34,915 bases of DNA from JACPNK01 sp964479745 (GCA_964479745.1 CAYZNJ010000003.1:1-34915), one strand, 5' to 3'. Counted from the first letter of the stretch, positions 1 to 7,637 are shown. Notes: generated by a model from the letters alone, not told the origin. A program made the numbers and translations.

Positions 1-242
1 TGTGTCAGCCTTGATTTGTACCTGCTGGCGGTGTTTTTCTTGATAACGCCTTTTTTGGCGGCCTTATCTACCGACTGATAGACCGTAGGCAGCAGGCTCT
101 TGGCTTTTTCTAAATTACCGGCCAAAACTTCTTTTCTGAATTCTTTAACTGCTACCTTAAATTTCCTCTTGAAAGCGAGGTTCTGGATCATTCTTTTCTT
201 TGATTGTCTTAGGGCCTTTTTGGCTGATTGAGTTATTGGCAT
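1..242 (-). CDS. rpsT: 30S ribosomal protein S20 (3' end cut by window edge)
   Basis: Reading the minus strand from the ATG at 242-240 gives a Lys/Arg-rich protein starting MPITQSAKKALRQSKKR and reaching KKNTASRYKSRLT at the window edge. S20 is a primary 16S rRNA-binding protein that folds as a three-helix bundle on the small subunit. The N-terminal 'SAKKALRQSKKR' and C-terminal 'KKNTASRYKSRL' blocks are typical of the family. About 80 codons are present, and the family is usually 85-90 residues, so only the last few residues and the stop are missing. It is separated from the next minus-strand gene by a terminator hairpin, so it probably has its own promoter in the short gap at 243-345. Confidence 0.93.
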   Translation of the reverse strand, partial: MPITQSAKKALRQSKKRMIQNLAFKRKFKVAVKEFRKEVLAGNLEKAKSLLPTVYQSVDKAAKKGVIKKNTASRYKSRLT

Positions 243-341
243 AAAACTTGCTGGCCGCTCTTTTGTCAGCGGCGTTTAACTCTTTATTTAATTTTAGAAG
301 TCTATCATATTTACCTACTTTTGCAAGTTTCAGTTTTTAAG

Positions 342-369
342 CAAAAACAAAACCCATTTCTGGGTTTTT
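342..369 (-). terminator. intrinsic terminator after the CPWC protein gene
   Basis: AAAACCCA (349-356), loop TTTC, TGGGTTTT (361-368), followed on the minus strand by a T-rich tract. The stop codon of the gene at 368 lies in the stem. It separates this transcript from rpsT. Confidence 0.75.
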
Positions 370-694
370 AGTCGTGGCTTTGAGAAGAAATAGTGTTTCT
401 GACTTGTTCAGCTATTTTTTCAAGCGGCATTCCTGGGGTCCACTCAATTTCAAAGCAGAAATGGCACCAAGGGCAAGTAAATCTTATATGATCTGGGGTT
501 ATGCCGACAGACATGATCATTTTATAGTTGTCGCCAATCGGAGCAAGTTTATGTTGCGGGCCATAATGCCAGGCTTCTGGCAAGAGAACATCAGTAAAAG
601 ATCGCAAAGTTAATGTATCTTTTCCTAAGAAAATAGATTTCTCTTTCCCATTTTTGTTATTCATTGTTGCTTTACCCTTTTTTAATTTGCTCAC
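368..694 (-). CDS. hypothetical protein with a CPWC motif
   Basis: I do not recognise this 108-residue protein. The N-terminus is Lys-rich, and a CPWCHFCFEIEW segment sits around residues 74-85. The two cysteines of CPWC plus a third nearby could bind a metal or form a redox pair, but this is a guess. Its first ATG overlaps the stop of truB by four bases (ATGA arrangement), suggesting translational coupling. A second ATG eleven codons in (at 664) is preceded by an AAAGGG-like sequence and could be the true start. A terminator hairpin overlaps the stop codon, so this is the last gene of the uvrB-truB minus-strand cluster. Confidence 0.7.
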   Translation of the reverse strand: MSKLKKGKATMNNKNGKEKSIFLGKDTLTLRSFTDVLLPEAWHYGPQHKLAPIGDNYKMIMSVGITPDHIRFTCPWCHFCFEIEWTPGMPLEKIAEQVRNTISSQSHD

Positions 695-1407
695 CTTAGC
701 TTATTTGTTGACAAACTTTTTGTCAAGTTGTATTTTCCCACCTTTGTTCTGACTAATTTCTCCAAATAGCCGCCGGTTTTTAGTTCTTTGCCAATGTCGT
801 TTGCTAGTGAGCGCACATAAGTTCCGGAAGATACTTTTGTTTCAATTTCCAAAAACGGCCATTTATATTTTAAAATTTTGATGGAGTAAATGTTTACTTT
901 TATCGGTTTAAGTTCAGGAATAATTCCTTTGCGGGCAAGTTCATAGGCTTTTTTACCTTTAATCTTGATGGCTGAAAACGAGGGGGGAGTTTGCCATATT
1001 TCTCCTTTAAATTTTTTTAAAGTTTCTTTAACTTTAGGCAAATCAGCTATACACCTACCTGAAAACTCCCGAGCGACAAGTCGAGGGTCGAAGGTAGGTA
1101 GTATAGCTGATTTGCCACTAGAGATCTCTTGAGATTCTATTTGTTTTATATGTCCAGTTAAATCTCCAGTGTCAGAAACAGCGCCAAGGCGAATCACTGC
1201 TTGATAAGTTTTATCTTGCTTCAAAAATTGTCCGAGCTTCTTGGTATACTCCCGTCCCACAGCCACAATCAAAACTCCCTCCGCAAAAGGGTCAAGCGTG
1301 CCGGCATGCCCCACTCTTCTTTCGCTACTAATCTTTCTGATCTGGTCAACAATATCATGCGAAGTGGGTCCAGGCGGTTTAAATATGTTGTAGATACCGT
1401 GTTTCAA
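691..1407 (-). CDS. truB: tRNA pseudouridine(55) synthase TruB
   Basis: TruB isomerises U55 in the T-loop of tRNAs to pseudouridine. The N-terminus 'GIYNIFKPPGPTSHDIV' and the catalytic motif 'RVGHAGTLDPFAEGVLIV' are diagnostic; the catalytic Asp is about residue 39. 'SGTYVRSLANDIG' near residue 200 is the conserved C-terminal part of the catalytic domain. At 238 residues it lacks the PUA domain of longer TruB proteins. The start is a TTG at 1407. Residues ~97-123 are encoded by an 80-bp palindrome (1037-1116) inserted in frame in a loop after the 'SDTGD' strand; normal TruB proteins have a shorter linker there. The gene lies downstream of uvrB on the same strand, separated by another composite palindrome. 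Confidence 0.95.
   Translation of the reverse strand: MKHGIYNIFKPPGPTSHDIVDQIRKISSERRVGHAGTLDPFAEGVLIVAVGREYTKKLGQFLKQDKTYQAVIRLGAVSDTGDLTGHIKQIESQEISSGKSAILPTFDPRLVAREFSGRCIADLPKVKETLKKFKGEIWQTPPSFSAIKIKGKKAYELARKGIIPELKPIKVNIYSIKILKYKWPFLEIETKVSSGTYVRSLANDIGKELKTGGYLEKLVRTKVGKYNLTKSLSTNKLR
1037..1116. repeat. palindromic element inserted in frame inside truB
   Basis: The arms are 1037-1060 and 1092-1116. They are complementary over about 24 bases with a single one-base indel, and the central ~31 bases contain a shorter imperfect repeat around CGACAAGTCGAGGG. The element keeps the truB frame open and adds about 27 residues. The arms read GGCAAATCAGCTATAC inward from each side. Confidence 0.85.
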
Positions 1408-1530
1408 TATCTTTTTGAGAAGCGAAGCCCAGTTGCTTTCCGTCGAATATGGCCGGGGGGGTGCTTCAAATGGACAAAAATTAGATTAAAAACGGAGTTA
1501 CAGTGCCTCTGAGGGCAGTAAAAGTTGCGA

Positions 1531-1609
1531 GCCCCGTACGAGAGTGTTAGTTTTTACGATTAACTTTATAAACATTTTGTTTCGTTTGTTTCAGACTCTC
1601 GTACGGGGC
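1531..1609. repeat. CCCGTACGA-ended palindrome (copy 1), nested
   Basis: Perfect 15-bp terminal inverted repeats GCCCCGTACGAGAGT (1531-1545) and its complement (1595-1609) flank an AT-rich 49-base centre. The ends resemble those at 12981-13092 and 33758-33836. It sits inside the larger composite palindrome. Confidence 0.8.
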
Positions 1610-1621
1610 GAGGGGCACGGT

Positions 1622-1671
1622 TTGTCAACGACCCTGAGACGAGCGAAGCGAGTCGAAGGGCTCTTGACAAG
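1622..1671. repeat. REP-like palindrome, nested
   Basis: The arms begin TTGTCAA, then CCCTGAG, with a centre GAGCGAAGCGAGTCGAAGGG. The CCCTGAG...GTCGAAGGG pattern also appears in polX (22951-22969), so the two belong to one REP-like family. Confidence 0.7.
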
Positions 1672-1744
1672 ACGAGCAACTTTTTCTGATGAAGAATCCT
1701 CGCTGGGGATTCTGAAGTCACGAAGAGGTGCTGTGACGTAGTTT

Positions 1745-3739
1745 TTAAACCTGTTTTCTCAACTCCTTCATCTGCTCTCTAATTACCATCGCTCTTTCAA
1801 AGTCCAGTTTTTTAATAGCTCTATCAATTTCTTTTTGCAATTCGTTTAGCCTCACTCTTGCCGAAGTGAAGTTGGAAGTTTTTGAAAAATCATAACCGGC
1901 GTAGATAATCTTAGGTGCTGTAGATGCCGGCAAGTCGCTTTTTTTAATCTCTTTAAAAACCGTGGCGGGCGTAATTTTGTTTTTTAAATTATATTTTTCC
2001 TGCGCTTTCCGGCGCCGCAGAGTTTCTCTAATGGCCGATTCCATGGACTTAGTGGTTTTGTTGGCGTACATAACAATATGGCCGTCTATGTTTCTGGCCG
2101 CCCGGCCCATTGTTTGAATCAAAGTGGTGGCGTTGCGCAAGAAACCCTCTTTGTCAGCGTCTAAAATCGCTATCAAAGAAACTTCCGGCAGGTCTAAGCC
2201 TTCCCGCAGTAAGTTAACCCCCACGATTACATCATAATTTCCCAAACGCAAGTCGTGTATAATCTCCAGCCGTTTGAGAGTTTTAATCTCGGAATGTATG
2301 TAGTTGACTTTTATTTTTTCGTCAGCCAGATATTCTGCCAAGTCCTCGGCCATTCTTTTGGTTAGAGTGGTAACCAAAACTCTTTGTTTTTTAGCCATCC
2401 TCTTTTTTATTTCTGAAATGAGATGGGGGATTTGGCCTTTGGTGGGGAAGATCTCAATCGTCGGGTCAAGCAATCCGGTGGGTCTGACCAACTGTTCAGC
2501 CAAGCCTTTTTTGCCTGATTTTTTTAACTCAAAAACGTTGGGAGTTGCTGAAACATAAATTGTCTGACTTACTCTTTTAGAAAATTCCCCAAATTTTAAC
2601 GGCCGGTTATCAATTGCCGAAGGCAATCGGAAGCCGTGTTTTATAAGCGTGGCTTTGCGGGAATGGTCGCCGTGGAACATGCCTCTGATTTGGGGAGCGG
2701 TAATATGCGACTCGTCAATTATAGTCAAAAAATCTCCTTTGAACTTAAAAAAGTCCAGCATTGTATAGGGCGGATCGCCGGGATTTCTGAAATCCAAGTG
2801 GCGCGAATAGTTTTCTATGCCGTGGCAGTAGCCGTTTTGCTTTATCATGTTTATGTCAAATTCAGTTCTTTCTTTAAGCCGCCAGGCTTCTTCCGCTTTG
2901 CCTTCTTTTTTTAGTTTAGCCACATGTTTTTCCAGTTCGGCTCGGATATTGCTCAAGGCTAAAGCCGTTTTATTCTGGGGCGCAATCCAGTATTTAGCGG
3001 GAAAAATTTTTGTTTCTATGATTCGTTGGTATTTCAGTTCGTCCAGATCAAGAGAATCCAAATCAAAGTTTTCGGCAACCGAAATTTTCTTAACTTTATT
3101 GCCCAGAATCTTAATTTTAAATATTTTATCGCCGGTGGCCGGTATAATTTCAAATTCATCCCGTGTTTTTCTAAACTTGCCTCTTTTTAACTCTATGTCT
3201 TGGGCGTATTGCAGGCGCAAAAGATTTTTTTGCAATTCTTGATTGCTCATTTTCTGACCCTCAAAAATTTCCAGACTCATTTTTTTGTATTCTTCAGGCG
3301 AGCCGAGGTTATAGATGCAGGAAACCGAAGCCACTATAATTACATCATCTCTGGTTAAAAGAGCTTGGGTGGCGGCGTGGCGCAACTTATCAATCTCTTC
3401 GTTAATGCGGGAATCTTTTTCTATGTAAGTATTGGTGTGGGGAATGTAAGCCTCCGGCTGATAGTAATCGTAATAGCTGACGAAATAGTGAACAGAATTA
3501 TTCGGAAAAAACTCCTTGAATTCCTGATAGAGCTGGGCGGCTAAGGTTTTGTTTGGGGAAATTACCAGAGTTGGTTTTTTAACCTGAGCAATAACATTGG
3601 CGATTGTGAAAGTTTTGCCCGAACCGGTTACACCCAAAAGAGTTTGGTGCTTTAGGCCGCTTTTCAAGCCAGCCGTAAGCTTCTCAATTGCTTGAGGCTG
3701 GTCGCCGGTCGGTTTAAATTTTGATGTGAGTTTAAACAT
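1745..3739 (-). CDS. uvrB: UvrABC system protein B (excision nuclease helicase subunit)
   Basis: UvrB is the damage-verifying ATPase of nucleotide excision repair. It is loaded by UvrA and then recruits UvrC. The protein is full length at 664 residues. Visible features are Walker A GVTGSGKT (36-43), the damage-probing beta-hairpin region YYDYYQPEAYIPHTNTYIE (~89-107), the helicase motifs 'DESH' and 'SATPN', motif VI 'QTMGRAARN', and a C-terminal UVR motif (ARVRLNELQKEIDRAIKKLD, last ~35 residues) that contacts UvrC. ATG at 3739 directly precedes FKLTSKFKPTGDQPQAI, the normal N-terminus. It is divergent from ruvA across a 188-bp palindrome. uvrA and uvrC are not in this window. Confidence 0.97.
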   Translation of the reverse strand: MFKLTSKFKPTGDQPQAIEKLTAGLKSGLKHQTLLGVTGSGKTFTIANVIAQVKKPTLVISPNKTLAAQLYQEFKEFFPNNSVHYFVSYYDYYQPEAYIPHTNTYIEKDSRINEEIDKLRHAATQALLTRDDVIIVASVSCIYNLGSPEEYKKMSLEIFEGQKMSNQELQKNLLRLQYAQDIELKRGKFRKTRDEFEIIPATGDKIFKIKILGNKVKKISVAENFDLDSLDLDELKYQRIIETKIFPAKYWIAPQNKTALALSNIRAELEKHVAKLKKEGKAEEAWRLKERTEFDINMIKQNGYCHGIENYSRHLDFRNPGDPPYTMLDFFKFKGDFLTIIDESHITAPQIRGMFHGDHSRKATLIKHGFRLPSAIDNRPLKFGEFSKRVSQTIYVSATPNVFELKKSGKKGLAEQLVRPTGLLDPTIEIFPTKGQIPHLISEIKKRMAKKQRVLVTTLTKRMAEDLAEYLADEKIKVNYIHSEIKTLKRLEIIHDLRLGNYDVIVGVNLLREGLDLPEVSLIAILDADKEGFLRNATTLIQTMGRAARNIDGHIVMYANKTTKSMESAIRETLRRRKAQEKYNLKNKITPATVFKEIKKSDLPASTAPKIIYAGYDFSKTSNFTSARVRLNELQKEIDRAIKKLDFERAMVIREQMKELRKQV

Positions 3740-3750
3740 TTACTTTTTTC

Positions 3751-3938
3751 GGAATACAGGCTTTTTCTTTTCAGATGGACCTCGCAGATAAATAATACTT
3801 GATTTCTTCATCAAGCCGACAAAAATTAGGTGACCGGTCGAAACCATCCCTCCTAATTTTTGTTGCCGGCCTTGATTTCAGAAATCTTCGTTTATTTATT
3901 ACTGCTCAGCCATATTGAAAATCAAAAGCCTGTATTCC
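3751..3938. repeat. 188-bp imperfect palindrome between divergent uvrB and ruvA
   Basis: The outer arms GGAATACAGGCTTTT (from 3751) and its complement ending at 3938 are followed inward by matching blocks: CTTTTCA/TGAAAAT, AGATAAATAA/TTATTTATTA, TTGATTTC/GAAATC and GACAAAAATTAGG/CCTAATTTTTGT, around a GACCGGTCG centre. It occupies most of the 247-base gap and could form a large cruciform or, if transcribed, a long hairpin. Confidence 0.85.
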
Positions 3939-3951
3939 TACATTTTCTTGC

Positions 3952-3980
3952 TTTACAGTTTACACTTTAAGTTTTACAAT
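3952..3980 (+). promoter_or_regulatory. promoter of ruvA (leaderless)
   Basis: TTTACA at 3952-3957, a 17-base spacer and TACAAT at 3975-3980. The GTG start of ruvA begins at 3987, the expected distance for transcription start, so the mRNA probably begins at or within a few bases of the start codon. Confidence 0.65.
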
Positions 3981-3986
3981 TAATTC

Positions 3987-4580
3987 GTGATTTCTTTCAT
4001 TTCAGGCACAATTGAGGCGGTTTCAGAGCGGTCTATCATTGTAAATACCGGCGGGCTAGGCTATAGGGTCATATTGCCAGAAAGAATTCATGGTATTTTA
4101 TCAAAAGTAGGCTCACAAGTCAAGCTTTTTGTATACACCAATTTCAATTCGCGGGAAGGGACTTTTGACTTTTACGGCTTTGAAAAACCGGAAGAATTAG
4201 CTTTTTTTCAACTGCTTTTGACTGTGTCGGGAGTAGGTCCGAAATCAGCGCAGGGTTTACTTTCGGCTGTTGACCTGCAAACCTTGCAGCTGGCAATTAT
4301 CAAGGGCGACGATAATTATTTAAGGAAGTTGTCGGGCATTGGCTCTAAAACCAGCCAGCGCATAATTTTGGAGCTAAAAAACAAATTGTTAGAAAAAAAC
4401 CTTGGCGTGGGCCAAGATAGAGACTTTGCTTCCGAAGGCGAGGCGATAGACGCTTTGGTTGCTCTTGGCTACTCCGCTTATCAGGGCAGGGAAGCGCTAA
4501 AAGAAGTCTCAACAGATGCCAAGACCTCGGAAGATAAAATTAAAGAGGCGTTAAAAATTTTGGGTAAGAGTAAAAAATAA
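3987..4580 (+). CDS. ruvA: Holliday junction branch migration protein RuvA
   Basis: RuvA binds four-way junctions as a tetramer and loads the RuvB motor for branch migration. The N-terminus MISFISGTIEAVSERSIIVNTGGLGYRV is the OB-fold domain. Two helix-hairpin-helix motifs follow: LTVSGVGPKSAQGLL (~77-91) and LSGIGSKTSQRIILELKNKL (~113-132). The C-terminal ~45 residues (EAIDALVALGYSAYQGREAL) form the RuvB-binding domain. The length of 197 is normal. The GTG start sits 7 bases after the -10 element, with no Shine-Dalgarno site. It appears to head an operon running to the terminator at 7638. ruvB and ruvC are not present here. Confidence 0.95.
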   Translation: MISFISGTIEAVSERSIIVNTGGLGYRVILPERIHGILSKVGSQVKLFVYTNFNSREGTFDFYGFEKPEELAFFQLLLTVSGVGPKSAQGLLSAVDLQTLQLAIIKGDDNYLRKLSGIGSKTSQRIILELKNKLLEKNLGVGQDRDFASEGEAIDALVALGYSAYQGREALKEVSTDAKTSEDKIKEALKILGKSKK

Positions 4581-4585
4581 GAATC

Positions 4586-4762
4586 ATGAAATCACAATCT
4601 CCTATAAACAACACGATAGTGATTGAACAAGAATATCAAGAATTTCTTGCCAAGTTGGATTTGCTTAAAAAAGAACAGGAGCAGCTTATAAGAGAATACC
4701 GTGAAAAATTGGAACAGCGTAAAATACTGCGTCTGAAAGAACAGCTGGGCGCAAAAGAATAA
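4586..4762 (+). CDS. small coiled-coil protein (58 aa)
   Basis: An ATG five bases after the ruvA stop opens a 58-residue frame starting MKSQSPINNTIVIEQEYQEF and ending LKEQLGAKE. It is highly charged (Glu, Lys, Gln) with heptad-like leucine spacing, so most of it should be one helix or coiled coil. It ends five bases before the calpain-like gene. No family is recognised. The tight spacing on both sides, the lack of rare composition and the intact frame make it likely to be real, perhaps a partner of the neighbouring protease. Confidence 0.6.
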   Translation: MKSQSPINNTIVIEQEYQEFLAKLDLLKKEQEQLIREYREKLEQRKILRLKEQLGAKE

Positions 4763-4766
4763 TTTT

Positions 4767-6179
4767 ATGAAAAAAGCAGAGCAACCCAAAAAAGAAGAGC
4801 TGTTGAAGTACGAACCTGGCGTAGGAATAAGATTTACCGAGCTGCTGAAAAATAAAGGCAATGAAACGGCCGAACATAGAGAAGAAAAAATAAACCCTGT
4901 CGAAATTGCATCAAAAAACATTCAGTCTGCCGAAAGCAAAACTGCTGAACTAATTACAGATGGCCAACAACGAATAAGCGGTATTGAGCAGAACATAGGT
5001 TTGTCAACGGAAGATTTTGAGTCCGTCCGCGAAGAAGTTAGACTATCTGGACGTCTGGTGAAAATTAGAGACGAAGCAAACAGCTTGCTCGGCAGATTGA
5101 AAGAAAAATTTTCAGGGTTGCTAGCCAAAGAAAAAACCGCCGATACCGCTACGGAAAAATCGGAGGAAAAATCGGAAACCAACGAAGGGCCAGAATATGC
5201 AGAGTTAAAAGATTATCTGAAACACGAACAGCGAGAAATAAGCAAGCCTGTTATTGAGGAAGCTAAAAGAAAGCGCGACCAGCTTTTGGAAGCAAGGGGC
5301 CTGCTTTCAATGTCTAAAGAGGACTTTGACGCTAATTTCTCATCAAAAAAATTTGAAATTCGCGCTGATTTGAAACAGCAAAATGTAGGAGATTGTTATG
5401 TGGTGGCGGCAATTCACGCAATGAGCCGTTCGCCCCATTTTGAAATGATTTGCAGGTCATCAATGAAGAAACTTCCTGACGGTTCGTGGCAAGTGCGAGT
5501 TCCGCTCATGAGCGAAAACGGACAAATGATTAGAATCACCCCGGAAGAACTTTTACCGCAAAAGAATAGGCAATTTCTAAAACGAAGCGAAAAAGACAAA
5601 ATCATGCCGGATTTGAGAAGAAAGCTGATGCCGGTAAAAGGTAAAGAAGGGTTGCAGGTTTTGGAAGCCGCTTTTATAAAACAAAAATTTGGCAGTGTGG
5701 ACAGGTTAGCTGCCGAAGGCGGCTGGGGAGACGAAGTTTTGCTATCATTAGGAGGAGATAGCTTTATAAAATATAGTCTTAATTCTGCTATATTTAATCA
5801 AAGCGAGAAAGAATGGGAGTACCCAGGACTGAGTTCTCTTGATGAGAGAAACATGGCCTATCTGGATCACTATTTAGAAAATTTTGACCCGGAAGTACAT
5901 ATGGCTACGACATCAACTAAACCCGACACCAGTGGTATAGCTGGACGCCGTAGAACAAAAAAAACTTTAGAATTTTTAGTACCCAATCATGCTTACTCGA
6001 TTTCCAGCGTGGATACAGAAAAAAAGATGGTTAACCTTGCTAACCCATGGGATACCTCAAAACCGATTGAACTTTCTTTTAACCAGTTTAAAGAAAATTT
6101 TTCCGCTTTCAATGCCATTAGAATTGACAGTGCCAAACTTTTGAAGAGCATGAAAGGTGTTGAGAAAAAAGCAGCCTAA
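4767..6179 (+). CDS. calpain-like (peptidase C2) cysteine protease with coiled-coil N-terminus
   Basis: The C-terminal half carries the calpain triad in the right order and context. Cys210 is in KQQNVGDCYVVAAIHAM (compare QGxLGDCWLLAA), His408 in PNHAYSIS (compare GHAYSV) and Asn426 in LANPWD (compare NPWG). Residues 1-200 are charged and largely helical (Glu/Lys-rich, coiled-coil-like) and resemble no calpain regulatory domain I know. There is no EF-hand, signal peptide or membrane segment, so it is probably cytoplasmic. Family knowledge supports limited, regulated proteolysis; the substrate is unknown. The central part between Cys and His is about 200 residues, as in calpain cores. It lies between ruvA and a FemAB-like gene, with no stated link to either. 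Confidence 0.8.
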   Translation: MKKAEQPKKEELLKYEPGVGIRFTELLKNKGNETAEHREEKINPVEIASKNIQSAESKTAELITDGQQRISGIEQNIGLSTEDFESVREEVRLSGRLVKIRDEANSLLGRLKEKFSGLLAKEKTADTATEKSEEKSETNEGPEYAELKDYLKHEQREISKPVIEEAKRKRDQLLEARGLLSMSKEDFDANFSSKKFEIRADLKQQNVGDCYVVAAIHAMSRSPHFEMICRSSMKKLPDGSWQVRVPLMSENGQMIRITPEELLPQKNRQFLKRSEKDKIMPDLRRKLMPVKGKEGLQVLEAAFIKQKFGSVDRLAAEGGWGDEVLLSLGGDSFIKYSLNSAIFNQSEKEWEYPGLSSLDERNMAYLDHYLENFDPEVHMATTSTKPDTSGIAGRRRTKKTLEFLVPNHAYSISSVDTEKKMVNLANPWDTSKPIELSFNQFKENFSAFNAIRIDSAKLLKSMKGVEKKAA

Positions 6180-6189
6180 ATTTAAAAAT

Positions 6190-6468
6190 ATGGAACAAGA
6201 CAATAAAAAAACAATAAATCTACACGGACTCGCTAAATCTTTTGAATCTCAAATCAAAGGAGTTGTTGCGGAAAAATTTTCTGTTTCTTCCGATGACTTA
6301 GCGTTGCTGCTTGAGGACAAAGACGGGGTTTATTTGAGCCAAGAGGAAGCGGATACCCTGTGCTGTTTCGTCGTTGGACAAAAGAACGGGTTTTTGTATT
6401 TAGTCACTGGGAAAATAGAAGAAAGCGGAAAAAGTTTAACTAACCTGAAATCGGATATCGTTTCTTAG
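6190..6468 (+). CDS. hypothetical protein (92 aa)
   Basis: No recognisable family. The start chosen is the ATG at 6190 (MEQDNKKTINLHGLAKSFES), ten bases after the calpain-like stop; an upstream in-frame start at 6157 would overlap that gene. The protein is mixed alpha/beta and acidic, with no membrane segment, and ends TNLKSDIVS. One Cys-Cys pair (DTLCCFVVG) is the only notable motif. Its position between the protease and the FemAB-like gene suggests the same transcript. Confidence 0.65.
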   Translation: MEQDNKKTINLHGLAKSFESQIKGVVAEKFSVSSDDLALLLEDKDGVYLSQEEADTLCCFVVGQKNGFLYLVTGKIEESGKSLTNLKSDIVS

Positions 6469-6490
6469 TAAAAACGAATTTAGAATTACT

Positions 6491-7411
6491 ATGCTCCCAA
6501 CCTTTCTCCAGTCAAAAGATTGGTTAGAATTTCAAAAGTCTTTTGGGAGATCTGTTTTTGAATACGACAGAGAAGGCATTAAAGCAGGAGTTATAAAATT
6601 GCCTTTGCCTTTCAAAAAAAGTTATCTCTATATCCCCCACGGACCGCAAATGGATTTTAACTCAATGGCCGGCGGTTTAAAAAACCCGATCAGCAATTTT
6701 GTTTTATGGCTGAAAGATTTGGCAAAAAAAGAAAAATCAATTTTTGTTAAAGCGGAACCTTTGGCCGACAATATGGCTCAAATTCTTGCTGAACATAAAT
6801 TCAAAAAATCTAAAAAAGAGATGCAGCCTTCAAGGACAATTGTAGTTGATTTAACCAAAAGCGAAAACGATTTGCTTGACTCAATGCACCACAAAACCAG
6901 ATACAACATTAGGGTTGCAGAAAAAAACGAGGTTGTTATTAAGGAGAGTAATGACTTGGAATCTTTCTGGCATTTAATAAAAAAAACTTCCAAGAGAGAC
7001 AAATTTTCTTCCCATACCAAAAACTACTACGAAAAGCTTCTTAAATTTTTTAACGACGGCAAAGAGATCACATCAAGGTTGAACCTCGCTTATTATAAAG
7101 ACCAGCCAATTGCCGGACTCATTTTACTGACTTACAAAGACACGGCTTACTATCTGCATGGGGCTTCGGATTATGACTACCGGCAATACATGGCGCCACA
7201 TAAATTGCACTGGGGAATAATCAAAATATTGAAAGCTTCAGATTATAATTTCTACGATCTTTGGGGCATAGATTCCAAGAAATGGCCGGGAGTGACAAGA
7301 TTCAAGCTTGGCTGGGGCGGGAAGGTTGTTGAGCATCCTGGTTCGTTTGACTTGCAAACTAATAATCTTTGGTATATAATCTACAAATTGGCAAGGAAAC
7401 TTAACAGATAG
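6491..7411 (+). CDS. FemAB/FemX-like aminoacyl- or peptidyl-transferase (GNAT fold)
   Basis: FemAB-family enzymes add amino acids from aminoacyl-tRNA to the peptidoglycan precursor stem or to related acceptors. The protein (306 aa) shows the family pattern: an N-terminal 'W..fq...G' opening (SKDWLEFQKSFGRSVFEY), KKSYLYIPHGPQM, the central HHKTRYNIRVAEKNEV block (like 'kt.rn.i.ka.k.gv'), and the C-terminal LAYYKDQPIAGLILLTYKDTAYYLHGASDYDYRQ and 'HWGIIKILKASDYNFYDLWGI' blocks. These are two tandem GNAT-like folds without the long coiled-coil arm of staphylococcal FemA. It fits the nearby cell-wall genes. Its acceptor and amino acid cannot be told from sequence. Confidence 0.85.
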   Translation: MLPTFLQSKDWLEFQKSFGRSVFEYDREGIKAGVIKLPLPFKKSYLYIPHGPQMDFNSMAGGLKNPISNFVLWLKDLAKKEKSIFVKAEPLADNMAQILAEHKFKKSKKEMQPSRTIVVDLTKSENDLLDSMHHKTRYNIRVAEKNEVVIKESNDLESFWHLIKKTSKRDKFSSHTKNYYEKLLKFFNDGKEITSRLNLAYYKDQPIAGLILLTYKDTAYYLHGASDYDYRQYMAPHKLHWGIIKILKASDYNFYDLWGIDSKKWPGVTRFKLGWGGKVVEHPGSFDLQTNNLWYIIYKLARKLNR

Positions 7412-7433
7412 ATTTAAATGGAGATATGTTACT

Positions 7434-7631
7434 ATGGGGTCGAAAATAAAAGGTGTTGTTCACAAGGAAAATTTGACAGCAGAAGAGCGGGCAGGGTTTA
7501 ATCAGGAAGCAGACCTTCAATACATTATAGAGATGCTTAAGAACGGAACATCTGGCAAGACTGTTCTAATTTCAAAAAGAGATAATCCCGACGAAAATGT
7601 TGAAATAGAATATAAGAAGATAGCTAAGTAA
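7434..7631 (+). CDS. small hypothetical protein (65 aa)
   Basis: A 65-residue soluble protein beginning MGSKIKGVVHKENLTAEERAG and ending DENVEIEYKKIAK. A GGAG sequence lies ten bases before the ATG. The family is not recognised; the composition is ordinary and charged. It is the last gene before the terminator at 7638, 22 bases after the FemAB-like gene. Confidence 0.6.
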   Translation: MGSKIKGVVHKENLTAEERAGFNQEADLQYIIEMLKNGTSGKTVLISKRDNPDENVEIEYKKIAK

Positions 7632-7637
7632 AACATG

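Larger units (their letters stand above)
1488..1746. repeat. composite nested palindrome between uvrB and truB
   Basis: This fills the 337-base gap at 1408-1744, which has no convincing gene. The outer arms (~1488-1510 and ~1724-1746) pair over about 20 positions with wobbles, and the right arm includes the uvrB stop codon. A second pair, AAAAGTTGC (~1520-1528) with GCAACTTTT (~1676-1684), lies inside. Two further palindromes sit within: 1531-1609 and 1622-1671. The 3' core from GCAACTTTTTCTGATGAAG to about 1725 recurs at ~21244-21294 beside another gene, so it is a repeated element family. Confidence 0.8.

Noticed and set aside
1676..1725. Hammerhead-like CTGATGA core in the repeated element (also at 21255-21294)
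   Set aside because: After the stem that follows CTGATGA the required GAAA is not conserved (GAAG in one copy, TAAG in the other) and no matching cleavage site or stem III is found.
1544..1741. 65-codon plus-strand open frame
   Set aside because: It lies entirely in nested palindromes, has no ribosome site and no recognisable protein character.
2304..3242. Several long plus-strand frames opposite uvrB
   Set aside because: They mirror the codon pattern of uvrB, which is a clear full-length gene on the other strand.
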